The notes beneath the pieces are model-generated. The model did not search any database. It saw only the letters and a program-made list of their open reading frames with translations, and was not told where the DNA came from. A stretch of 6,845 nt of DNA from assembly GCA_023145125.1 (NCBI GenBank), contig JAGLEK010000581.1, positions 1-6,845 of the forward strand. The letters run 5' to 3'. The translations under genes and the position numbers were made by a program. The stretch is from Bacteroidales bacterium. GTDB taxonomy: Bacteria > Bacteroidota > Bacteroidia > Bacteroidales > B18-G4. Below are positions 1 to 6,632 of the stretch, one piece after another (position 1 is the stretch's first letter; every line of letters begins with the position of its first letter).

Positions 1-35
1 GATATTCGATATTTGATATTTGATATTCGATATTC
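1..35. repeat. Heptamer tandem array, gatattc/gatattt, 5 copies
   Basis: Five head-to-tail 7-bp units are visible: gatattc, gatattt, gatattt, gatattc, gatattc. Copies differ only in the last base. The array starts at the window edge, so its true left end is unknown. Its last base lies inside the ridA stop codon (tca at 34-36, TGA on the minus strand), so the repeat runs right up to the coding region. A related array in the same orientation occurs at 6565-6604 and resumes at 6832-6845. No function can be assigned from sequence; it looks like a dispersed intergenic short tandem repeat. Confidence 0.9.
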
Positions 36-411
36 ATTTTACTGCGATACACGATATTTCAACATCTACATTCATAGGAAGCTCTTTTGCGGCTATGGCC
101 TCGCGGGCAGGCGGGTTGATCTCAAAATATGTTCCGTAAACTTCATTCACTTCTTTATAAATGGCCATATCCGACATGAAGATCGAGCATTTGACCACGT
201 GGCTGAAGTCCATGTTCTCTTCGTTCAGGATGGCGCGTATGTTCTCCATCACCCTGCTGGTCTGTTCGGCTGCACCGCCTTCGACCAGCTTTCCTGTATA
301 TGGATCGATGGCGATCTGCCCGGAAACATAAAGCGTATCTCCGGTCAGGATGGCCTGGCTATAAGGAGCTATGGGTTTAGGAGCATCGGAAATATTGACT
401 ACTTTCTTCAT
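34..411 (-). CDS. ridA: RidA-family enamine/imine deaminase
   Basis: This 125-residue protein has the full length and pattern of the RidA/YjgF/UK114 family. The family forms homotrimers in the cytosol and hydrolyses reactive enamines/imines such as 2-aminoacrylate, released by PLP-dependent dehydratases, to 2-keto acids and ammonia. Visible family features are the N-terminal APKPIAPYSQA segment (about 10-20), LYVSGQIAIDP (28-37), the substrate-binding arginine R103 in the motif PPAREAIAA (equivalent to E. coli R105) and E118 in the C-terminal segment VDVEISCIAVK. The start is ATG at 411, followed by a normal KKVV N-terminus. It is transcribed away from the OCD-family gene with 82 bp between the starts. 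A TAnnTTTGC promoter box lies about 30 bp upstream. The stop overlaps a heptamer repeat. Family assignment is very secure; the in vivo substrate is not known from sequence. Confidence 0.95.
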   Translation of the reverse strand: MKKVVNISDAPKPIAPYSQAILTGDTLYVSGQIAIDPYTGKLVEGGAAEQTSRVMENIRAILNEENMDFSHVVKCSIFMSDMAIYKEVNEVYGTYFEINPPAREAIAAKELPMNVDVEISCIAVK

Positions 412-440
412 GGTAAAAACTTAGTTATAATGGGAATGAA

Positions 441-449
441 GCAAATTTA
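441..449 (-). promoter_or_regulatory. Candidate -7 box (TAAATTTGC) for ridA
   Basis: On the minus strand, TAAATTTGC matches the Bacteroidota -7 consensus TAnnTTTG, including the commonly following C. It sits 30 bp before the ridA ATG, giving an expected leader of roughly 25 nt. The nearest -33-like TTTG on the minus strand is at 477-474, leaving a 24-nt spacer, longer than the usual about 19-21, so the -33 part is doubtful. For the opposite OCD-family gene only weak 7/8 matches are seen (TACGTTTT at 449-456, TACATTTA at 461-468) and neither has a well-spaced TTTG. Confidence 0.45.
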
Positions 450-493
450 CGTTTTTTTATTACATTTATCCTTCAAACCAAAATCAAGAAATC

Positions 494-1471
494 ATGACTT
501 TAATACTAAACCGAAATGAAGTAGAAGCGGTCCTGAACATGAAGGACTGCATTGCCACGGTGGAGGCCGCCTTTGCCGAACTGGCCAATGGCACTGCCGA
601 TATGCCAATGCGATCGAACATCAAGCCACCGGGAGGCCTTTCCCTGTACATGCCTGCCTATCTCAAGGAGATGAAAGCCCTTGCCTGTAAGGTGGTTACT
701 GTCTATAAAGACAATCCCGTTAGTCATGATCTCCCGACCACCATAGGAAAAGTTTTGCTTCAGGATCCCGCTACCGGCGATGTGACCTGCATCATGGATG
801 GGGGATTTCTTACCGCCGTACGTACCGGGGCTGCCAGCGGGGTGGCCACCAAATACCTTGCCCGTGATGAAAAGGGCATGACCGCCGGGATCTTCGGAAC
901 CGGTGTACAGGCACAGATGCAGCTGTTGGCTGTTTGTGAGGTGCGAGACATCAGCAAGGCCTGGGCTTACGACATCAATAAAGAAGCGGCAGACAAGTTT
1001 GCCGTCCTGATGAAAGACAAGCTGGGAATTGAGATCGTGGTGGCTGAGAACCCGGAGGAACTGCTGCAGGCAGATATCATCTGTGCAGCGACCTCATCGC
1101 CTACACCAATATTCGATGGATCCAAAGTGAAGGCCGGTACGCATATAAACGGGATCGGATCACACACGCCCAATGCCCGGGAACTGGATACAGAGATCAT
1201 TAAACGGTCGAAGTTCATTGGTGATTCGCGGGAAGCCTGTTTCAACGAGGCCGGCGACATCATCATCCCATTGAATGCAGGGGAGATCCATGAAACACAT
1301 TTCTATGCAGAGCTTGGCGACGTGGTTACAGCAAGGAAAGACGGGCGCATAAATGATGATGAGATCACCATCTTCAAATCCAATGGCCTGGCAGTGCAGG
1401 ATGCTGCTACAGCGAAGCTGGTTTATGATAAGGCGAGGGAGCAAGGGATTGGTACGGAGATAACAATATAG
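494..1471 (+). CDS. Ornithine cyclodeaminase/mu-crystallin family NAD(P)-dependent oxidoreductase
   Basis: A full-length 325-residue member of the OCD/mu-crystallin superfamily, soluble, with no signal peptide. Visible motifs are PMR (R40, substrate carboxylate), ALACKVVTVY with K66 (active-site lysine region), LTAVRTGAASGVATKYLAR (105-124, R110), the Rossmann loop GIFGTGVQAQMQL (132-144), and an acidic residue at the end of the next strand (AYD, D160) that suggests NAD(H) preference. The conserved tail FKSNGLAVQDAATA is at 294-307. At the position where true ornithine cyclodeaminases carry the catalytic Asp (D228), this protein has GIGSHTPNARELD (220-232), with Ser/His instead. That pattern belongs to the alanine dehydrogenase, ketimine reductase and iminosuccinate reductase side of the family, so I would not call it ornithine cyclodeaminase. 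Start ATG at 494; no Shine-Dalgarno sequence. Divergent from ridA, which fits imine chemistry. Exact substrate unknown; family call very secure. Confidence 0.92.
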   Translation: MTLILNRNEVEAVLNMKDCIATVEAAFAELANGTADMPMRSNIKPPGGLSLYMPAYLKEMKALACKVVTVYKDNPVSHDLPTTIGKVLLQDPATGDVTCIMDGGFLTAVRTGAASGVATKYLARDEKGMTAGIFGTGVQAQMQLLAVCEVRDISKAWAYDINKEAADKFAVLMKDKLGIEIVVAENPEELLQADIICAATSSPTPIFDGSKVKAGTHINGIGSHTPNARELDTEIIKRSKFIGDSREACFNEAGDIIIPLNAGEIHETHFYAELGDVVTARKDGRINDDEITIFKSNGLAVQDAATAKLVYDKAREQGIGTEITI

Positions 1472-1506
1472 TTGAACTAGTTGAATTGGTTGAATTGGTT
1501 GAAGGA
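1471..1506. repeat. Nonamer tandem array, gttgaattg-like, 4 copies
   Basis: Four 9-bp units follow directly: gttgaacta, gttgaattg, gttgaattg, gttgaagga. The first base of the array is the last base of the stop codon of the upstream OCD-family gene (tag at 1469-1471). The outer copies have diverged at their last three to four bases while the inner two are identical. It has no open reading frame significance and does not form a strong hairpin. Confidence 0.85.
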
Positions 1507-1556
1507 GAAGGTGATTGAGATAGATGATAGAAGAAGTTCACTTAACACTAACTCAA

Positions 1557-1580
1557 CACTCGGCACTCGGCACTCGGCAC
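1557..1580. repeat. Heptamer tandem array, cactcgg, 3.4 copies
   Basis: Three exact copies of cactcgg plus cac are followed by a run of six T. Upstream bases from about 1536 (cactt, aacacta, actcaac) continue the same 7-bp period in degenerate form, so the original array was probably longer. It lies between two convergent genes, 4 bp from the lptD stop codon. The T run is not preceded by an inverted repeat, so I do not call a rho-independent terminator here. The stretch 1507-1535 between the two arrays holds nothing I recognise. Confidence 0.85.
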
Positions 1581-1584
1581 TTTT

Positions 1585-4302
1585 TTAATAGTCTCTGAAG
1601 TCTTTTTTACGCTGCAGCTTCAGGTCCTGAAGCATATTGGCCTTGACGTTGAGGGCGAAATTCCACGATTGGCGTCCGCCGATAGGGATCCAGTTAAAGC
1701 GCATTTCGAAGCAATGCAGGTCGCGATAGATATTGATAGAGGTATAGGAAAGATCAGCAGCCTCAAAATCCCAGCCGGTGCGAAAGCCGATCTTCCACTT
1801 GGGAGTGATGTTGAAATCCCCGCTCAAACCCAGTGTCTGGACAAGGTTCTCCTGCCTTTCCTTGTTTACCTGGTTGGTGTATTTCAGGGTGGTGCTATAA
1901 CGCAGGTTATAGGTTAAGTTCAGCCTCCACTTGATATCCCAGTCGATATAGTCGTCGTAATTATTGTAGATACTTTCCAGTTCATCCGATAGCTCGAGGT
2001 CTTCTGCCGTTTCCTTCAATTCTTCTTTTCTGGCCTCTAATTCTCCTCCTTTTTTCTTGAACATATCTGGGCTCAACTGCAGGTTGGCACTGAAATTCCA
2101 GTCGGTTTGATCGAGCCGTAGCAGCCTCCTGTTTACATTCCACTCGAACTGATCCAGGTTATGCGTTCCTGTCGAATCGAGAATATAGGGGTCCCAGCTG
2201 CTGGAGTACCGGATGTCGAAACCTTTAAATAGTGTAGTCCTTCCACTAAGCTTAAGCTTCGACCAGTTCAGGGAATCTTTGGCTACGTCGTATGATGTTG
2301 AAATGGTAAAATTATCAATAAGCTTGATCTTTTTTGTACCGGTAACAGTGTCTTTTCTCGACCGCACTTTCATCTCCAGGTTATTGCTCAGCGAAAAGTT
2401 CACTCTCCCCGACTTATCCCTGGGTGGTGAGCCATAAACACTTCCCTCAAAAATTGAATATTCGACGTCCTCTTCCAAGTTTGGGTCATAATAGGATTTA
2501 TAATAGCCCCAATAGGGGTCTCCCCAATCAGGCGTGAAGGTAAAAGAAACCTTGGGGGTGATCACGTGCCTGATCGCCTGCACAGGAAATCTTTTTCCAA
2601 ACTGATACATGCCATACAATTTGGTTGTGATGGAGGAGGAGAAGCTTGCATCAAAAGCATTTCTGAAACCGCTGATAGTATCCTCACGCACATAGCCTGG
2701 GATGGTATCATTACCACTGAACACGGTGTCCACCCAATTTTTTTCAATGGTCTTGAAGTACATCCTGTCATTCATATTGATGGAATTGGTCCATGTAAAA
2801 TGCTTCAACAATTTTACAGAACTGCTGATGGGGATGCTGTGCTTGATGCCATTCTGAACCTGATCCACTGTCTCTGACTGGAACAACAGAGAATCTGCAA
2901 TCGTAACCGTATTCTTCATATTTGCAGTATAGTTCACGCTGATATCTTCCCACCATTTCATGCGCCCTGACCGGTTTTGCTTTCGAAAAGGATACATTCT
3001 GTTTACGTTGAATGACACCTCAGGCAGTGTAATGGTCATGAGCTTGGTTTTTGTATTCTGGCTGTGATTCGCGTTCAGGGTAAGGAAATATTTGCCCGAA
3101 AAACTGGTCTGGTACGCTACACTCGACTGAAAAGTGTTCGAGAGATAATCCTGTGCTGTGGTCGGGTTATAGTAATTAGATTTACGGCTACGGATATTCA
3201 CATTGGCAGTAAAGGTGCTGTTTGGCCTTGCCTTTTTGTCTTGTTGATGTTTCCACCTGATCTGGTAATCCCTGTCGCGGCGGTAATCTGACTGTCCTTC
3301 CTCGCCAACGATATTTATCGCATAGAGAAATTCAAAGGCACCGCTGTATTTATAACGTTTTTTATACCTTGTTGACGGCTTGACGGCCCAGCTTCCCCCG
3401 GTATAAATATCACCTACAACCTTTAAGTCTACATAATCATTGATCGCCCAGTAATAACCACCGCCCTCAAAATAAAATCCTCTTTCGGTTGATTCCCCCC
3501 ATGTGGGGAGAATAATTCCGGAACTTTGTCCCTGGCGGATAGGAAAGAACCCAAAAGGCAGGAACAAGGGTGTGGGGACATCTTCAACAACCAGGTAAGC
3601 AGGGCCTGTAACAATCCTTTTACCGGGGATCACTTTTGATTTGAAATAGCGGAACTCAAAATCCCTGTTTTCACAGCTCGGACAGGTTGAGTATGAGCCA
3701 CCCTTGATATTGGCTTCATTATTAGGCATCTTCTTTATCACATCCCCGCGAATGGTCCCTTCGCCATCCTGCGTCGTCACGTTCCGGATCAGGGCTTTTT
3801 TGCTTTCGTAATTATATCGCATGGTTTGCGAACGAAATTCAGACTCACCCTGCACAAATATTGGCTGCCCACGTTCCATTCCTGTTGAATCCGGTATTCC
3901 GGATGCAAAGATTTCCGTTTTGTTGAAATCCATCTCTACATAATTGGCCTTCAGGTTAATATCATCATAATCAATGGTAGCTTCATTATACATGAACACT
4001 TTATGGTTCTTCATATCAAAGTGAAGGGAGTCGATAGATTCAAAATCCACTCGGTACTGAAGGGCATTGGGGGATATGGCCGGTGCCAGATCTTCCTTGT
4101 AGCCAGACAGGCTGTCGATAATAATTAAACTGTCCTGACCCCTTAATGTATCGGGCAGAATAAGATTTTGTTCACCGTCAAGGCTGTCATTTGCATGCAA
4201 GGGATCTTCCTGTTGTGCTGTTGTTATACTGGCACACAGTAATGAGCCCATGGTCAGTAGGCAATATAACGGCCGGTACACTGTTAATAAATTGGTGAAC
4301 AA
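1585..4302 (-). CDS. lptD: LPS-assembly protein LptD (outer-membrane translocon)
   Basis: This 905-residue protein has the layout of Bacteroidota LptD, the outer-membrane beta-barrel that, with LptE, inserts lipopolysaccharide into the outer leaflet. A signal peptide covers about 1-30 (LYCLLTMGSLLCASITTAQQ). A low-complexity linker follows, then an OstA/LptA-like jelly-roll domain at about 85-235 (VFMYNEATIDYDDINLKANYVE region). The barrel begins near 240 with the diagnostic VPTPLFLPFGFFPI and GIILPTWGES segments and runs to the C-terminus. A charged helical insert at about 747-786 is probably a loop. Mature cysteines are C207, C210 (YSTCPSC) and C864 only. The start is uncertain: an in-frame TAA lies at 4326-4324. 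TTG at 4302 gives the listed length, GTG at 4281 (MYRPLYCLL) gives an equally good signal peptide, and ATG at 4251 leaves almost no n-region. Convergent with the OCD-family gene, divergent from the amidase. Confidence 0.93.
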   Translation of the reverse strand: MFTNLLTVYRPLYCLLTMGSLLCASITTAQQEDPLHANDSLDGEQNLILPDTLRGQDSLIIIDSLSGYKEDLAPAISPNALQYRVDFESIDSLHFDMKNHKVFMYNEATIDYDDINLKANYVEMDFNKTEIFASGIPDSTGMERGQPIFVQGESEFRSQTMRYNYESKKALIRNVTTQDGEGTIRGDVIKKMPNNEANIKGGSYSTCPSCENRDFEFRYFKSKVIPGKRIVTGPAYLVVEDVPTPLFLPFGFFPIRQGQSSGIILPTWGESTERGFYFEGGGYYWAINDYVDLKVVGDIYTGGSWAVKPSTRYKKRYKYSGAFEFLYAINIVGEEGQSDYRRDRDYQIRWKHQQDKKARPNSTFTANVNIRSRKSNYYNPTTAQDYLSNTFQSSVAYQTSFSGKYFLTLNANHSQNTKTKLMTITLPEVSFNVNRMYPFRKQNRSGRMKWWEDISVNYTANMKNTVTIADSLLFQSETVDQVQNGIKHSIPISSSVKLLKHFTWTNSINMNDRMYFKTIEKNWVDTVFSGNDTIPGYVREDTISGFRNAFDASFSSSITTKLYGMYQFGKRFPVQAIRHVITPKVSFTFTPDWGDPYWGYYKSYYDPNLEEDVEYSIFEGSVYGSPPRDKSGRVNFSLSNNLEMKVRSRKDTVTGTKKIKLIDNFTISTSYDVAKDSLNWSKLKLSGRTTLFKGFDIRYSSSWDPYILDSTGTHNLDQFEWNVNRRLLRLDQTDWNFSANLQLSPDMFKKKGGELEARKEELKETAEDLELSDELESIYNNYDDYIDWDIKWRLNLTYNLRYSTTLKYTNQVNKERQENLVQTLGLSGDFNITPKWKIGFRTGWDFEAADLSYTSINIYRDLHCFEMRFNWIPIGGRQSWNFALNVKANMLQDLKLQRKKDFRDY

Positions 4303-4308
4303 ATCTTG

Positions 4309-4339
4309 TTTGTTGACGATGAATTAAGTACTATTTTTG
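4309..4339 (+). promoter_or_regulatory. Candidate Bacteroidota promoter for the amidase gene
   Basis: TTTG at 4309-4312 and TATTTTTG at 4332-4339 match the -33 (TTTG) and -7 (TAnnTTTG) elements exactly, with a 19-nt spacer. This is the best-formed promoter in the window. Transcription would start near 4346, leaving a leader of about 78 nt before the GTG start at 4424. The -33 element lies only 7 bp from the proposed TTG start of the divergent lptD, so lptD's leader must cross this promoter. Confidence 0.6.
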
Positions 4340-4398
4340 TATTTACAGCAATGTCAGTTTTTTTTCAAGACCACCAGCCAATTGCCGGGTTTCTTGTG

Positions 4399-4429
4399 TA
4401 AAACTAACTAATTTATCTCATAGGTGAAA
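4399..4429 (-). promoter_or_regulatory. Weak candidate promoter for lptD
   Basis: On the minus strand, TTTC (4429-4426) and TAGTTTTA (4406-4399) each differ from the TTTG / TAnnTTTG consensus by one base and are 19 nt apart. If used, the lptD leader would be about 90 nt, would begin beside the amidase start codon, and would traverse the amidase promoter. It is the best minus-strand candidate in the 121-bp divergent gap but is not strong. Confidence 0.2.
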
Positions 4430-5500
4430 CGTATCGCATTAATTTTTGGTATAATCTGCATTGCCCTGTTTTCGCCCCTTGAAGGCCTGTCGCAGCAAAA
4501 GGTCCGAAAGGTGGTGATCGATGCGGGGCATGGAGGGAAAGACCCCGGGGCAGTGGGTAAATATTCGAAAGAAAAGGATATAGCTCTTGCCATTGCATTA
4601 AAAACCGGCGAATACATTGAGAAAAACCTGCCTGATGTAGAGGTTATCTATACCCGTAAAACCGATGTATTTATTGAGTTGCACAAACGGGCCCAGATCG
4701 CCAATGACGGAGAAGCCGACCTCTTCATTTCCATCCACTGCAATGCCAATAATTCTTCAAAGCCCTACGGCACTGAAACTTATGTTATGGGCTTGCACAA
4801 GAGCCAGGCCAATCTTGAAGTTGCCAAACTGGAAAATGCTGCCATTCTCAAGGAAGAAGATTATTCCGATATGTATGATGGCTTTGACCCCAACAGGGAT
4901 GAAGACTATATCACGCTCACACTCTTTCAAAATGCCTACCTGGAGAGCAGCCTGGTACTGGCATCAAAGGTGCAGGACCAGTTCAGGGAAAGGGCAAAGC
5001 TGAAAGACCGTGGCGTGTGGCAGGCAGGTTTCTGGGTGCTGTATAAGACAGCTATGCCCGGCATCCTGGTGGAAACAGGCTTTTTGTCAAACGCCAATGA
5101 TGAAAAATACCTGCGCACAGATGCAGGACAAACCTATATTGCATCTGCCATTTACAGAGCCTTCAAAGAATACAAAATGTTGGTTGAAGACCCTGACAAC
5201 CATGCAAAAATAGCCTCAGGTAAACATAATGAGGTGGATGATATCCGCTTCAGGGTTCAGTTTGCCTCCACATCCAGGGAAAAATCAGCTGATAAGTTCA
5301 AGGATGTGAAAGATGTCAAGGTATACAAGCACAATGGGCTTTATAAATATACTTCGGGGGATTTTCTCTCCTTCAGCGAGGCTATCAAGCTTCAAAACCA
5401 GGTACGGGTGCAAAAAAAATACCGCGATGCCTTCATTGTTGCTTTCAAAAACGGCGAGCGGATCAATGTGGATGAGGCACGGAAAATCACCGGACAATAA
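4424..5500 (+). CDS. N-acetylmuramoyl-L-alanine amidase (Amidase_3) with C-terminal SPOR domain
   Basis: A 358-residue secreted zinc amidase of the AmiA/B/C class, which cleaves the bond between N-acetylmuramic acid and L-alanine and helps separate daughter cells. Residues 1-24 are a signal peptide (KRIALIFGIICIALF). The Amidase_3 domain spans about 28-248, with the zinc/catalytic set visible: H36 in VVIDAGHGGKDPG, E50 in SKEKDIAL, H105 in FISIHCNAN and E217 in ILVETGFLSN. A long insert at about 117-200, rich in Glu and Asp, matches the site of the autoinhibitory helix in AmiB/AmiC-type enzymes. Residues about 272-347 look like a SPOR domain (RFRVQFASTSREKS to YRDAFIVAFKNGERI), which binds denuded septal glycan. 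The start is GTG: an in-frame TAG sits immediately before it at 4421-4423, and no ATG occurs before residue 122. A good promoter lies about 85 bp upstream. Divergent from lptD; mlaD follows after 103 bp. Confidence 0.93.
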   Translation: MKRIALIFGIICIALFSPLEGLSQQKVRKVVIDAGHGGKDPGAVGKYSKEKDIALAIALKTGEYIEKNLPDVEVIYTRKTDVFIELHKRAQIANDGEADLFISIHCNANNSSKPYGTETYVMGLHKSQANLEVAKLENAAILKEEDYSDMYDGFDPNRDEDYITLTLFQNAYLESSLVLASKVQDQFRERAKLKDRGVWQAGFWVLYKTAMPGILVETGFLSNANDEKYLRTDAGQTYIASAIYRAFKEYKMLVEDPDNHAKIASGKHNEVDDIRFRVQFASTSREKSADKFKDVKDVKVYKHNGLYKYTSGDFLSFSEAIKLQNQVRVQKKYRDAFIVAFKNGERINVDEARKITGQ

Positions 5501-5577
5501 GCCCTTTTAATCCCTGCTTTTATAAATTTTCACATTAACTATGAAACCTGAAAGAATAATTAATAGTAAAATTATGT

Positions 5578-5585
5578 TAACTTTG
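5578..5585 (+). promoter_or_regulatory. Candidate -7 box (TAACTTTG) for the mlaD gene
   Basis: TAACTTTG matches TAnnTTTG exactly and lies 18 bp before the TTG start at 5604. No TTTG is seen at the expected -33 distance, so support is partial. The gap 5501-5603 is AT-rich and shows no hairpin terminator, so mlaD may be expressed both from here and by read-through from the amidase gene. Confidence 0.4.
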
Positions 5586-5603
5586 TAATAAACCCTTCAT
5601 ATT

Positions 5604-6551
5604 TTGAAGTATAAAAGGGAAATAGGAATCGGTCTTGTTTTTATTGTCGCTCTGGCATTATTTGTCTGGGGGTTTAGCTATTTGAAAGGATTTAACCTTT
5701 TTAAGGAGCAACGGGTACTGTATGCTGTTTATGAACGGGTTAGCGGCCTTACCAAGGCAAACCCGGTTTCAATCAACGGGTTGAAGGTCGGGCAGGTTTC
5801 TGACATCTATTTCAATCCTGATTTTTCAGGGGAAATAGTTGTCGAGATAACCATTGAAACAGATATGCCGATACCTAAAAATTCTGTAGCGCTGATATAT
5901 AGCTCCGATCTGATGGGTTCCAAAGCGATAAACTTACAGCTTAGTGATGATTCCTTATTTGTGAACAACGGAGATACTTTGGGTACGAAAGTAGAAGCAA
6001 GCCTGAAGGAAGCCGTGAACCAGCAGATACAACCACTTAAGGCAAAGGCAGAGGAATTGATCATGTCTATCGATACGGTAGTTACCGTGATCAAACAAAT
6101 CTTCAATGAACAAGCAAGGGAAAACCTTACCAGCAGTCTTACAAGTATAGAACAAGCCTTTGCAAACCTTGAAAGCGCTTCTTATAACCTGGATGAGATG
6201 GTTGCAGCGGAAAAGATCAGGTTGGCGGAAATCATGTCTAACCTCGAATCCATTACAAGCACTATACGGGAGAATGAAGATAATATTGATAATATCCTTA
6301 CAAATTTCTCCTCAATTTCAGATTCGCTTGCCAAAGCAGAGATCCCTCAAACTTTCGCCAACATCAACAAGGTAGTGGGGGATGTTGCAGGGATCGTTGA
6401 AAAAATCAATAATGGAGAAGGTTCAATTGGAATGCTGATCAACGATGAAGGCCTGTACCGGGATCTGCAACAATCTGCCGAACAACTTCACCTGCTGATG
6501 GAAGATATCCGGGTGAATCCGAAGCGGTATGTGAGGTTTTCTCTATTCTAG
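5604..6551 (+). CDS. mlaD: MlaD/MCE-domain phospholipid transport protein
   Basis: A 315-residue inner-membrane protein of the MCE family, whose members form hexameric rings that carry phospholipids between the inner and outer membranes with an MlaE/MlaF ABC transporter. A single N-terminal membrane anchor is at about 7-26 (IGIGLVFIVALALFVWGF), preceded by basic residues. The MCE domain is at about 37-115 (YAVYERVSGLTKANPVSINGLKVGQV, with GSKAINL near its end). A long, predominantly helical region at about 130-300, likely coiled coil, resembles the needle-forming part of long MCE proteins. The tail NPKRYVRFSLF is typical of the Bacteroidota homologues. The start is non-ATG: an in-frame TAA is at 5589-5591, and the only candidates after it are ATT at 5601 and TTG at 5604; the next ATG is residue 88, which would delete the anchor and half the domain. 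MlaE and MlaF are not in the window. The symbol is by family; orthology to E. coli MlaD is looser. Confidence 0.9.
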   Translation: MKYKREIGIGLVFIVALALFVWGFSYLKGFNLFKEQRVLYAVYERVSGLTKANPVSINGLKVGQVSDIYFNPDFSGEIVVEITIETDMPIPKNSVALIYSSDLMGSKAINLQLSDDSLFVNNGDTLGTKVEASLKEAVNQQIQPLKAKAEELIMSIDTVVTVIKQIFNEQARENLTSSLTSIEQAFANLESASYNLDEMVAAEKIRLAEIMSNLESITSTIRENEDNIDNILTNFSSISDSLAKAEIPQTFANINKVVGDVAGIVEKINNGEGSIGMLINDEGLYRDLQQSAEQLHLLMEDIRVNPKRYVRFSLF

Positions 6552-6564
6552 TATTACATATTAA

Positions 6565-6604
6565 GATATTCGAAATCTGAAATCTGAAATTTGAATTCTG
6601 AATT
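6565..6604. repeat. Degenerate heptamer tandem array, gatattc/gaaatct/gaaattt
   Basis: Five consecutive 7-bp units (gatattc, gaaatct, gaaatct, gaaattt, gaattct) plus a partial gaatt lie 13 bp after the mlaD stop. The first unit is identical to the unit of the array at 1-35 and in the same strand orientation. The array stops where the inverted-repeat element begins (6605) and the same periodicity resumes after it. Confidence 0.8.
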
Positions 6605-6632
6605 ACTGGTGTCCGGTTAAAACTTCATATTT

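Noticed and set aside
13..519. 168-codon open frame on the plus strand across ridA
   Set aside because: It lies antisense to a clear RidA gene, begins inside the heptamer array, has no recognisable domain and spans the divergent promoter gap.
494..1471. Annotation as ornithine cyclodeaminase sensu stricto
   Set aside because: The catalytic Asp region is replaced by GSHTPNAREL, so only a family-level call is justified.
1471..1580. CRISPR-like direct repeats
   Set aside because: Units of 7 and 9 bp are contiguous with no spacers, so these are simple tandem repeats.
1557..1590. Possible rho-independent terminator ending in six T
   Set aside because: The T run is preceded by direct repeats (cactcgg), not by an inverted repeat able to form a GC stem.
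2566..2877. Open frame of 103 codons antisense to lptD
   Set aside because: LptD is continuous and well conserved on the minus strand here; the antisense frame has no family features or start signals.
4665..5003. 112-codon open frame within the amidase gene
   Set aside because: It is a +1-frame shadow of the Amidase_3 coding sequence with an unnatural composition.
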